From positions 27,641,323 to 27,705,322 of the forward strand of contig NW_024881272.1 of assembly GCF_018691265.1 (NCBI RefSeq): 64,000 nucleotides of DNA, written 5' to 3'. The stretch is from Tyto alba. Lineage: Eukaryota > Chordata > Aves > Strigiformes > Tytonidae. The position numbers were made by a program, and so were the translations under genes. Under the pieces are notes generated by a model that made no database searches, had not been told where the DNA came from, and worked only from the letters and a program-made list of their open reading frames with translations. This document shows, piece after piece, positions 24,541 to 34,900 of the stretch; position 1 is the stretch's first letter; each line of letters starts with the position of its first letter.

Positions 24541-25834
24541 TGTGGTCTCTGGATATCACAGCTCAGGATCTCTTTTCACTCAGCAATCAAAGATTTCAAG
24601 TCCTGGGTTGGGCATGACCTGGCCTTCAGCAGCCAACACATGGTTGGAATATGCCTTCCTGGACGTTAAAATAATGAAAATTTACCAGATGAGTTAATTG
24701 TATAAAGCTGTTGGAGAGGACTTTGTCTATACCATGATGTTGTTGTAACTGGCTGCTGACTGCAATGTGATTAGAGAGGTGCCTTCTACATATCTTTTAC
24801 ATCTGTATGAATGAGGCATTATTTAAACAAGATCATTCCAAAGAGTCTTCTTACTGAAATAACTCTCAAGGACTAAGACAGGTTTATTACCAGTTGAATA
24901 CTCAGCAACTATAAATACGCTAACAATTTTATTTCCAAACTATGTCTCTCCATGAGCTAGCTCTCCCAGGGCATAGCCACAAGCTGGAAGACCACATACT
25001 GCATGTTGAAAAGTCTGTAAAAGAACAAACAATCGTCGATAGCTTTCTGGCTGGAGACAGCTGGTGCTGACTCAGGTACAGTGGAGCCTGGCAGAGACTG
25101 TCATTCACATCCTCAACCCCTTTGAGGAGTTATCTTGAAAAATAAGCGCTAGAGATGCGTGTATGTGTGTCATCATGCCAGCTGTCAGGGCTCTGACAGT
25201 CCCACCTCAGCATGTGAGTACTGGATCAAGGCAACAAGGCCAAGAAAAAGAAAGTGTTATCTTGTCTTTCTGAGCAGTTTAACAGTGTGGTGTCAGTAAA
25301 GACACCATGTAGCATGAGTTCTGATTCCTTAGCTCAGGCACTTCTCTGCCAGTTCTCGATTTCGCCAAGACAATGCCAGAACTGTCACACACAGTCAAGC
25401 TGAGGAACATCAGGGGAAAATCCCAGTCATCCAAGAAGCAGTAATACAGACCAAAGAGTATCATCCATTCCACCTGGAAGCTGCAAATGTAATGAGCTAT
25501 TTGGAAAAGATCATGACAACCTCAAGCTCAAGTGACTCTTGTTTCTGCCAAATATGAACTAGTTCTGTACCTCACTGAGCTCCCTACACACATAGTAGGT
25601 CTTGCTGAGTGGTGGAAGTCTAATGCTAGCTCACTTCCACATCTTGCAAACCTGGCTTTGTCTTCGCTTGGAGCTCTTCCCAGCAACGTTCTTTCTGAGA
25701 GGCTCTTCAGCTACACTGAGGATGTTACATCTAAAAACAGATGCCAGCTCCTGCCAGCAAATGCAAAATGGCTTGTCGCCTTGAAAAGTAATCTGCCCAC
25801 GCTTGAATTTTGTATCAGTGGCTATTTGTAACTT
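24541..25834 (+). mobile_element. hAT-superfamily DNA transposon fossil
   Basis: The transposase is recognisable only by its conserved blocks in the right order. First comes CGLWISQ (24541), standing where active hATs have the TDxW block. Then NENLPDEL (24673) matches the 'TAENIADEL' region in the same frame. CLLHIFYICMNEALFKQ (24780) matches the CxxHxLNL block. IATSWKTTYCML (24973) matches 'DVxTRWNSTYxML'. WSLAETVIHILNPFEELS (25082) and VIMPAVRALT (25169) match the 'LKPFEEAT' and 'VIPxIxxL' blocks. The C-terminal dimerisation domain follows (25532-25831). The blocks lie in three frames with in-frame stops such as TAA at 25018 and TGA at 25136, so it is long dead. The first catalytic Asp is absent. 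The block style is closest to BED-finger hATs (Ac/ZBED-like). Terminal inverted repeats and 8-bp target duplications were not found. A dead copy of a domesticated ZBED-type gene is the main alternative. Confidence 0.85.
25532..25834 (+). pseudogene. hAT transposase C-terminal dimerisation domain (relic)
   Basis: This 99-codon open stretch is the best-kept part of the fossil. In order it shows LYLTELP, the aromatic AEWWKSN block (WW at 25610-25615), LPHLANLAL, LPSNVLSERLFS and NRCQLLPAN. These correspond to the 'YLxEP', 'LxWWK', 'FPxLAxLAR', 'PSxxSERxFS' and 'RxxLxPxN' blocks of the hAT family C-terminal domain, which mediates dimerisation. The ATG at 25532 is not a real start: the domain continues a longer protein whose upstream part is frameshifted. 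A TAA at 25832 closes it. That this part alone stays open over about 300 bp may be chance, or may mean it was the last to decay. Confidence 0.85.
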
Positions 25835-27505
25835 TTTACCAGGTTTTTCAGGATACTTGTGTACATTATGAATCTAATTTTTACAGAAAATTTCTGGTAG
25901 TTATTATCACATAAACTAAAGTGCTTATCAGACATTCACCGCTTTAAATTTTAAGTAGATGCACAAGTATTGGAAATCAAGCAGCAATTTGGTTTACTCC
26001 TCAGGATTCTTTTCCCTTCTATTCCTCAAGTCTATGAAACATTTGTCACAGGTAGCATATATAAAACACATTGATAGACATTTGCCTTCCCACTCTTCCC
26101 TACAGAGCAATCATTAAACCTTTTGAGATGCATGCTGCAAATAGGATTTTAATTTTCAGCATTTGTACATTTAATGCATAGCAGATGATTTAACTGCTAC
26201 TTTTGTTTGCTTGAAGTCTTATATTGTGGATAACTTAGAAGGATTGCTATGGAAAGTAGGGGGAAAAAAATGTCTTATGATTTTTTTATGCTGTACTCCA
26301 GTCACAGAACTATATTTAATCTTAAGAGGGGAAGAAAACACCTCCTATTTAGAGGAAATAGTAAATGACAACCAGCTCATCACCACATCTAACTGTAAGC
26401 ATTTGACCTAGGTGCTCTGCACCACTTTCTGGCAATACTTACCTCTTCCCAGTGTTTACAGTACCAATACTTAGCTCCATAGGCTATATAGGAAATAGGG
26501 TCCTTAAAAAGGTGTCTGAATTGTAGTATAGTTAGATAACTACAATAACCTTAAGTCACGAGTATCCATTAATGTAAACATTCCAAATGAAATCCACTTG
26601 CTTAAAAGAGCATTTCTTGATGTCCCCCTTCCCTCTTTCTTTTCACCTCCAGGATGTACAGTCTGCTGCCATACCTCCCCAGTCCTTTTCCCATCTTTGT
26701 TCCGTTCCCACAGCTGCAGCACCAGAATGCAGCCTCTGGATTTCTCCCACTCACCCTGAAACCCACAGGCAAGGAGTGAGCGCCAAAAGAAATTTTTCCC
26801 CAAACCAGGAATCCATTCCCTACCTCTCAGCTTTACGCCAGTACCTGCACTGCCTTTGATGTCAAGAATGTGGATGAACATTACATTTGTGGACAGGAAG
26901 GTAAGTCTCCTGAATCATCAAACTGGCAAACAAATGTGTGGGTCTTCACACTTTCCATGTGGTGTCCAGAAGTCAGGGAGCTGACATTTTGAAGGCTGCA
27001 TTGTATTGCAACTACCACAGCTTTATTAGGTCTCTAAACTGGAAGGTTAAGCACTTTCCAGTGGTGGACTGTATTCACTAGGTGGTCAGAGATTCAGAAC
27101 ATTAATATGGTATAGTAAGGAGAGTAAATCTGTGTCCAGGGCATCTTACAATACCCCTCATCATCTTGACACTGTACCAAAGCAGCACATCCTAGATTCT
27201 ATATAGATCTGACAGTATACAAGAAGAAATGTCTTGTCACTCATCATCAGATTGTTAGTAAACAAGGGACATTAAGCAGTATTTCTGTTCAACAAAGAAT
27301 CCTGCTGGGTAATTTTGGATCATTTACCCCCAGTTAACCATTAATTGCTACATAAAATTTTAATCTCCATTTAAACAGACTATAGCTCTGTATCTGTGTC
27401 AGCCTCAAGACAGTAGTAACTTCGCAGCTGTAGAATACTGACTGTTTTGTATTTCCTAAACAGAAAGGCAACATCATGTGCAAGCAAAATGTTAAATGAG
27501 AAATT

Positions 27506-27600
27506 AAAAAAAAAAAAAAAATGCCAGAAAGAGCAGAAAGAGGAGGAAAGGGAAAGAGCAAGGGGAAGGCACAAAAGACAGGGAAAGGAAAGTTTGAAAA
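27506..27600 (+). repeat. A16 plus polypurine (GA-rich) tract
   Basis: Sixteen adenines (27506-27521) are followed by about 75 bases that are almost entirely A and G on the plus strand. Such tracts can form triplex or H-DNA structures. No flanking element was recognised. Confidence 0.8.
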
Positions 27601-28030
27601 GCGCAGATTTACTTGTTTATCGTAATTTGTTATTAGGATAAATATTGCCTTGAAATATACTGGCAGTTCTGTGAACACTTTCATGGGGTTAATCTTCATG
27701 AATAATTTTTAAAATAAATTATTAATATAATCAATTATCCAAAACCTAGAGTTTTGTTCCCATACCATTTTCATCTGTGGCTCTTGAGCATAAAGACCAA
27801 CCATCACTGACTCTCAACACTGGTGGTTTCTCCTGGGCTCTGTCATAGGCTGTAGTCACTTGGCAGTACTATCTGTAGTATGGTGACTAATGTTAAAATA
27901 GACATATTGATTCAGAACACCACATCCTTAACAAAACCCCAAATAAAAATAGCACATTTATAAACATCTCCCCTTGACGCAATCAGAAAGAATAGAAGGA
28001 AAAATCAGCATTTATCGGGTGCACCTCCAT

Positions 28031-28049
28031 GCACGCACACACACACACA
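28031..28049. repeat. (CA)n microsatellite
   Basis: Short dinucleotide array, about eight CA units with one G interruption near its start. Confidence 0.85.
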
Positions 28050-28225
28050 GAGGAAGCCTCCTAGATTCGTGCCAGGCAGTGGCAGGAAGGGACTGATCTA
28101 CACCTACTGAAGTGAAAAGCAGATCTCCCATGGGCAAAGTCAAATGCAAAGCAAATAGCTCCTTGGAGTCAGAGTTCTAAAGAAAGACGGAAATAAAGAA
28201 GATCTACGGCTTCCCTCAGCCAGAG

Positions 28226-28290
28226 TGTGAAATCCCGGCTCCACTGATGTCAGTGGGAGATTGTTCCTGACTTCAGTCAGGCTAGAATAT
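28226..28290. repeat. Ancient hairpin-type amniote repeat (double mini-hairpin)
   Basis: Two back-to-back perfect hairpins with 7-bp arms and two-base loops: ccactga-tg-tcagtgg (28241-28256) and cctgact-tc-agtcagg (28266-28281). They follow 'gtgaaatcccggct'. The wording fits a very common old sauropsid repeat built of 'gtgaaatcctggc', 'ccattgaagtcaatgg' and 'attgacttcaatggg'. The family name is uncertain. Both arms differ from that remembered wording yet still pair perfectly, which is unusual for neutral decay. Confidence 0.6.
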
Positions 28291-28700
28291 TAACCAGCAT
28301 GTTTAAGCATAAAGAAAGAGGGCTTTTTAAAACAAATTTTACCACCTTCTTTTATCCTGAATGTTAGGGAACTTACTCTCAGCTTCAATTTTATGCTTAC
28401 ACAAAACCTCTTTTTCTGTTTCTCCCTGTTCTTGGACTCTGCAAGCTCTACGTGTAGTCCTAGGCAGTATTTAATCCTCATTTGTATCCTGAATTAAATG
28501 AGGCACTATTGAAATGTTGAGCTTTGTGCAGGCCCTCTAACTAGAAAAGAATTTCCTGCTGACTTTCAGATATTTTAACATGATCCTGCTCCTCAGTCCT
28601 CAGCGTCATGTGTCTTTTCAGCAAAAGAAAGCACCTATTTTAGAAATAGCTTGACATATAAAGGATGTCTACATACCGATCCATCACTAAAGATAAATAG

Positions 28701-28701
28701 C

Positions 28702-28733
<32 letters not shown>

Positions 28734-28736
28734 AAC
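28701..28736. repeat. (AAAAC)n microsatellite
   Basis: About five aaaac units flanked by adenine runs. Confidence 0.9.
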
Positions 28737-29765
28737 CCAATGTATTTTACTAATATTCTTTTCTTCAATATTATGCAATTACTAAGAAGCATTTGCAGGC
28801 AAAAGTTTGAAAAAATCAACAGTTCCTATGTTCTTTGTTAATTATACAAAATAATTTCCTTTACCACAAAAATTGTCTTATAAGTTACTATTGTCATTAT
28901 TTTTGTATGCTGTTGGTCTAAAAGCAAAAGTGTAAATCTTCAAACTAAGACATATTTAAGGCATATTTAAATGGGCTCAGGAAGGTATATATCCACATTT
29001 TAACTAATAGGCCTTCAAAGGTAAACCAACTATCTGGACACAGATCTGTTCCCCAGTCCTCAGAAAAAAAAGATAAGATCTCTCACAAATATAAATGTAA
29101 ATGAGGGAGAAAATTTGTTTCTTTTTCTGAATAAAAATAAGGAAAAAAGCAAGTGTTCTTTGCTAACTGACTTCTGTGTCAGGTGGAAAAAATGAACAAA
29201 AACCACAAAGAATTGTAAGACTTTCTTATCCAGATATAAGGAACATCTGAGGATAAGGATGTTATATGGGTTTTTCTATCACGTGAGACAGTAGTGGAAA
29301 TAAATGGATTTTTATGAGCCATATGAAGATTTTCCAGGCAAACTGATGCCAAGAGTAGTCTGCCAGAAAAATTTGGGCTTTCTCTGCTTGATCTCCAATA
29401 TTACTAAAATCCTGGACAACGCACAGCAAAAACAGTCTAGGAATTTCAGCTGTAACTTATGTAGTAAATACACCCACTCCCCTATCATCATGTTGATGAT
29501 CCCAGTGAAGGGAATCCTGAAATATTTTTTTTATTGATGGAGGAACTATTACTGAGGCACATTTCTGAGATATATATTTGTTTTTCATTTTAAAACACCT
29601 TTGGCTGGAGTAAATTCAGTGTTGGTAGGATCAAATCCACAGCACATCCCTGAAGCTGCAGGAGGAACTTGCACAAAAGTAGCTGTCTTAAGCCACAAAA
29701 ACTGTTTTTCAACATACTCTGGAAAAGGAAAGTGAGTGTTGCTTCTTTTGTAAATAATGGTACGG

Positions 29766-29782
29766 AAAAAAAAAAAAAAAAA
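29766..29782. repeat. Poly-A run (A17)
   Basis: Adenine homopolymer with no clear polyadenylation hexamer close upstream. Confidence 0.85.
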
Positions 29783-30257
29783 GTGCATTAGTCAATTCAG
29801 TCAATTGTTGCTGTGTATGAAGAGAGTTCAAATAACACCAAAATCCTTGCTTATCATCTCCCTATACATTTTGAAGGACATGTAATGAAATGTCTGAGTA
29901 GAAGTTTTGTAAGATAGCACCGGTGTGTTCAGCTAACATGACAACTCGACTGAATTTGGGACACCAACTTCAGACATCAGTATGGATATTCCTCATTTAC
30001 AATTTGGGTTTATTAATGCTCCTATAATGCAATTAAAAGAAGCCGTATTATGTGATGATCTTCAGAAAAACTCCTTAAATACAGAGGATGTACTTCAGCA
30101 GCAGGACAGCAAAGTCACAAAATAAAACCGCAAGTTAATCACCAAGCCTCTTAATTCTGGATTAGGTAGTGCACTTGTTCCTGAAAATACAGTACTAGCA
30201 ACAATACCAAAATGAAAAGGCTGTCAGCTAACAAGCAGCCCAAGGAGGCACATAAGG

Positions 30258-30281
30258 AAAAAAAGAAAAAAAAAAAAAAAA
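30258..30281. repeat. A-rich run
   Basis: Adenine tract interrupted by a single guanine. Confidence 0.85.
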
Positions 30282-31862
30282 TCCCTAAGTCAACAAGTTG
30301 CACAGCCTCACTTAGAATTTTAAGTTAGAGTTATCACTTAATGCACACACATTGCACTGGAGTTCAGATTCCCATCACAGCTTGCTGGCGGGAAGTGTCA
30401 TCGCTTGAGCTCTTCCCTGATTTCCAGTAGGAACTCGCTGCATGGGCTTCTGCTCTGTGCCACCTGGCATTGCCATTTCCATAACAGTTCAGGGAAGAAC
30501 CCACTGTACAAGTTATTCCTCTCTGCGAGCTCAAATGGTGAAATACAGACTGCTTGCAGTATTGCAAAATCCTGAATTGTGGATAGGTTTTGGCAGTCCT
30601 ACCAGTGGCTAATTTTTGCGTAATCTCACAAGTCTCAGATAGACATGAAATTTTGGTGGCTAATTAAACTGAACTACATAGTCCAAACAAAGGATCCATA
30701 CTTCTGCCATGCCCCCAAAGATCCTGTATATTTAACAAGTCTTCCTGTTCTGCATTTCTACTTTATTTTAACATATGCATTTGGATTTGGGACAATTCCA
30801 AGCAGTATTTACCTATAATTTGCAAGAATTTGAACTAAAATAACAAAAATAGTATTTTCTCTTCTTCCTGCCTCAGTACCTTCCCCATCACCAAGATTTT
30901 ATGTGAGAAAGGAGTCACCTGTTACTTCTTTCACTTTCTGGCTCAGTATGAGTACAAATTCCTGCTCTCCGTCTCATGAGATGCTAAAGCGCCTTCTCAT
31001 AAAAGCTTCTGTACCACAGCCATTACTCTGTTTTCATGGAGAGATTGTGACAGGACCAGAAGGAATAGCAAAACAAGAATAAGTGAGAAACAGACTTTGG
31101 GATGGGCCAGGAAACAGATAAAATTCAAATGTTTGTTTTTCAGAACAGAATTAAAGATACGTGAAATTGATGGTTGACAGTCATTGATGGACCTTGAATG
31201 ATTGACTACAAATTAGATTTAAACTTACCATTATTTCAGAGTAGTTTGGAATCTGAGCTGAATATTTTCCAAGGCCTAATAGCAGGAATTTGATAACATT
31301 ATGCAAAGTAGTATATCCAGCATAATACTAAACCACCATAGAATAAAACAGAAACAGCAATCACTGCTATAATATGTAGGAGTTGAAGGCATGAAGCAAA
31401 CACAAGCCATTGATAAAAGTCAACATTTGCCAGCCATTACCATATAGTTATTGCAGATACCTCCCATTCTAAGTGAAGAAAAAAACAATGAATCATTATA
31501 TACTACTATGAAATAACTGATGGCATGTTTATGACCTTTTCAGATCAAAAGCAAATTATAGCTTATAATGAGAATATTTACACAATAATGTGAATTCAGT
31601 ACGCTGCATATCAAATTTAACCACAAATCAGGATTTGGAACGGTAAAATGCCACACAGTACTTCATTATGATTCAGGATAGCCAGGTGATAATTCTAGTG
31701 CTTTGCTGATTGTAATTTCTTTAGCACACAATGTAATGAAAGAAAAAGTGGGAACAGTGGAAACATTTTGGCATGATTAAATGGCCACTGTGTTCAAACA
31801 AAAGTTCTGATCTAAATCTATTCTGAATTAAATAGCTGCCAGAAAGAAGATTAATCTAATGC

Positions 31863-31990
31863 CTGGGCATTGGAATGGGACTTGTGATTTGGCTTCCTTT
31901 TCCAGCCCCATGGGACTCTGCACCAAACCATTATTTTTTAGTTTTCATATCCATTTGTAAAATGGACATCATCATACATTTTACAGCCAA
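31863..31990 (+). mobile_element. MIR-type SINE relic
   Basis: A worn MIR-like copy. 'ggaatgggacttgtg' and 'ccagccccatgggactctgc' resemble the core before the conserved part. 'tagttttcatatccatttgt' with 'aaaatggacatcatcat' matches the 'cagtttcctcatctgtaaaatggxgataat' block of MIR. The tail is not recognisable. It is weaker than the copy at 11800, but the 'catctgtaaaatgg' analogue is distinctive. Confidence 0.6.
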
Positions 31991-32330
31991 TGTACTGACT
32001 TAGAAACAGATAGCAGTGTACCTACCTTTTTCCAGCAGCAAATCTAACACAGAGGGTCCTAATGTAATTGAATGTGGACAGTATGATGTAAGAATTAAAG
32101 TTTAACCCAAATAAAATAGATACTTGACACATAAAGATATTTTTTATGTATTTGAAATGTCAGTATGATTTACTTACATTTTATTAAGCTTTTCACTACA
32201 TCTCTTAACAACTACAATATAAACAAAAATTTATATTGTCAAAACACTAAGTCTAAATTGTATTGCTTTATTTCTACTAGAATAAATATAGCAGATATGG
32301 CTGTATTAGAAATGAACAGCAATATTTTGC
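31991..32330. other. Short non-coding spacer
   Basis: AT-rich sequence between the MIR-type relic and the CR1 copy. No gene was recognised. A 108-codon plus-strand frame that starts here runs into the CR1 and is partly CR1-derived. Confidence 0.5.
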
Positions 32331-33132
32331 AGATGGAGGGGACCAGAATTGGGGGACCAGTCAACACGTTCAAGGGCAGGGCTGCCATTCAGGCTGGAGG
32401 AATGGGCAGGCAGGAGCTTTATGAAATTCAGCGAGGAGAAATGCAAAGTCCTACAACCGATTGCAAGGACAAAGGGCTGGGAACTGGATGACTGGGGAGA
32501 GACGAAGTTTCATGAGAGCTAGTCATGTGCCTTAGCAGAAAAGAACAACAGCATCATTGTCTTTATGAACAGGAGCATGACCAGGAGATCTAGGGAAGCA
32601 ATTATCTCTCTCTACTCAGCCCTTGTCCAGTTTTGCCCCCCCCCAGCACAAGAAAGAAATTGATCAGCTGGAGCAAGTTCAGCAGAGGGCTGCCAGGATG
32701 GTCAGGGGGTGAAGCACTTGCTCTCAGGCTGAAGAAGCAGGGCTTGTTCAGCCTGGAGAAGAGACAGATTCATGGGGACCTACCAGCAGATCCCTGTGCC
32801 TACAAACAGGTTATGCAGAAGAGAAAGCAGGCTCTTCACAGTGGTGCATCCTAGGAGAACGATCTACAGCTGAGATAAATTGAAATGAGAGCATATCTGA
32901 CTGCAAAGAAGGAGAAATTTCTTCCCCATGAGGACGGACAAGCAGTGGAGCAGGCTGCACAGAGAGGTTGTGCCATTGTCATCCTTGGAGGTTTTCAAGA
33001 TCTGACTGGATAAAGCCCTGAGCAACTTGGTCTGATTTCACAGCTGGCCCTGCTTTGAGAAGGAGGTTGGACTAGAGATCTCCTGAGGCCCTTTCCAACT
33101 TCAATTATTCTGTGATTCCATGATTCTGTAAT
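32331..33132 (+). mobile_element. CR1 LINE fragment (~800 bp, ORF2 end plus 3' UTR)
   Basis: It begins in the C-terminal end of CR1 ORF2. In one frame NTFKGRAAIQ (near 32367) corresponds to the 'GRxAIQxDLDRLE' part that follows the RT core, and 'tttatgaaattcagcgagga' with 'gaaatgcaaagtcct' corresponds to 'MKFNxxKCKVL'. It continues through 'aagttcagcagagggctgcc', 'ggcttgttcagcctggaga', 'gaaatttcttccccatgagg', 'ggaggttttcaagatctgac', 'aggaggttggactagagatc' and 'ctttccaacttcaattattc' to a double octamer tail (tctgtgattccatgattctg). Indels and stops show it is older than the 5749 copy. The gcccccccccag run near 32635 is a local homopolymer within it. Confidence 0.9.
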
Positions 33133-34827
33133 TAACTGATCATGAACCCTAAGCTGTAGAAAAATTAAATTGCTTTCTTCTTGCCCCAACCCCCCTGCCA
33201 AACTATTTTTTTTCTAATTATTTTTGAGCAATGACATGGAGCCCTAGTTTGTATTACTCTCCACTAAATAAAGCTATGTAACTTACATTATTTGATTGAC
33301 TGCACAAAATTTGACATATTATAACTGCTGCAGTGAAGAAAGCATGTGGATTTATTGCCAGTTGTGTATATTTATATATTTAAACTGCCTGTGACACAGA
33401 CCAATTTAAGAAAGGAAGAAACCAAGTCAGTAAGCTATTGCACAGTTGGATACACAATCAAGGACCAGTTTCCTGGTTTTAAATTTTGTGCATATTTACT
33501 AAAGCTCCATGGGCTTTTCTCTTGTAGAACCCAATCTTAAAGGCAATAGAAACTGTAGGAGAAGAAACTGTGAAGTTCAGTAGTTATAATCCTGTCCTAA
33601 ATTTTATTATACATCTTTGGATAGACCTTTAATAATTTGCATATAAGTTCTGTGGAATCTTATGCACAGAAAACAATAAACTGTGTAATTTGACAAGGGC
33701 TTGGACATGGAGGCAGAAGACTCTCTGTATATATTCTGTCAAACATAGGTACCAGATGACCTGCACCTTTGAAGCCTTTATAAAAAACAAATGGAAATGA
33801 TTCTACAAAGAATGGAGGCCATGATCTCTTCACAGTCTATTTGTATTCCCTTTCCCTTCCTGACTGCTTGGCCAGGATTATCTATTTTGACTTCACATAG
33901 AGAAGGTTAAACATACAAAAGCTACAGATCTTTTATCCACCTCAGATGCAAGCTCATATGTCTTCCTTGGTGACTGGATATGCATACCGTGCCCAGACTA
34001 GCCCCACGCTAGGCTGCTATCTTGTTCCATAAGGGAGTTTTGATCATGTTTGATTTAGATTTTAGGCTCTCTAGATCAAATGAGAGAATAACGATGATCA
34101 GCCAACCCAGAGGAAAAAGAGTTAAGACAGTCATGGCTAAGTTGCAGTTGTTTTTCTCTCCTTAGTATGCATCTTCCTCAAGGCAGCCAGGGTGGCTTAT
34201 TGGCTCTCCTATCCTGGATATTGACAGAATGAGGTAGGAGCTAATGGCTGAATGTAGCAATGGGCCTCATAGCAAAAAAGCAAAATAAGCACATTGCACA
34301 CAGCTCTATTTTTTATTAAATACAGTTTAGAGCCTGGCATTAAGGGTGTTGTTTTTTGTTTTTCTAAAAATCCCAGATCATTTGAGGACAGGCTGCCAAG
34401 TTCATCCATCAACTCAGCCACTGAAATATTTGTGTTCTAAAAAATTTATACAGCATGAGTTCTCCACAACCTGCAACTGTGGGGACTTTTTATTTTTAAA
34501 TTATAGTCTCCACTTCAGTTCAATCTTTTTTTTAAAAAAGGATAGGACTGCATTTGAGAAAAACAAGTTTGCCTTCTGTGGACTACATGGCCTTGAAAAG
34601 AACAGGCATTTTCTGCAGGATGGAGGTCCTGGAGGCTGGAGGATGAGAATTTTAAGCATGCATTTAGTTGTGCTCATGTTAGAGTTACAGCTTTCTTCTG
34701 GGAAATCTCATTTTCTGTTACTGTGAGTCAAAATGTTTTACAATGAACTCTGACTTCTCAGAAACAGAATTTTAGGCAATGAAACATTTCATTCTACAGT
34801 AAACATACACCTTCGACTTTTGTTTTC
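33133..34827. other. Non-coding stretch
   Basis: No gene was recognised. A 126-codon plus-strand frame (34346-34726) and a 70-codon minus-strand frame (34209-34421) have no domain or compositional sign of coding. Confidence 0.5.
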
Positions 34828-34900
34828 ATAGAATCAGAATAATTCAGGTCAGAAGCAACCTTGGGAGGTTATCTCATCCAAGCTCCTCCTCAAAGCAAGT
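34828..34900 (-). mobile_element. CR1 LINE 3' tail scrap
   Basis: Read on the minus strand this is the extreme 3' end of a CR1. On the plus strand the run is 'atagaatcagaataattcag', 'gtcagaagcaaccttgggag', 'gttatctcatccaagctcct'. This is the reverse of the 'aggagxttggatgagatxacc' and octamer tail of CR1. Only about 70 bp survive. Confidence 0.8.

Larger units (their letters stand above)
25835..28225. other. Non-coding stretch
   Basis: No gene was recognised. Near 26540-26880 a GC-richer patch carries overlapping 113-codon (minus) and 90-codon (plus) frames with no domain I know. A polypurine tract occupies 27506-27600 and explains the Phe/Pro-rich minus-strand frames there. A short (CA)n lies at 28031-28049. 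Confidence 0.5.
28291..31862. other. Non-coding stretch
   Basis: No gene was recognised. It contains (AAAAC)n at 28701-28736, A17 at 29766-29782 and an A-rich run at 30258-30281. Frames of 63-77 codons on both strands lack domains. Otherwise AT-rich and unique by eye. Confidence 0.5.

Noticed and set aside
26540..26881. 113-codon minus-strand frame in a GC-richer patch
   Set aside because: No recognisable domain and an equally open 90-codon frame on the opposite strand, so composition alone explains it.
27334..27699. 121-codon minus-strand frame rich in Phe and Pro
   Set aside because: Most of it is translation of the poly-A and polypurine tract on the opposite strand.
32165..32491. 108-codon plus-strand frame as a gene
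   Set aside because: Its second half is CR1 ORF2 sequence and the first half is AT-rich flank.
34346..34726. 126-codon plus-strand frame
   Set aside because: Composition follows AT-rich DNA (many Phe, Leu, Lys), no domain, and no supporting signals.
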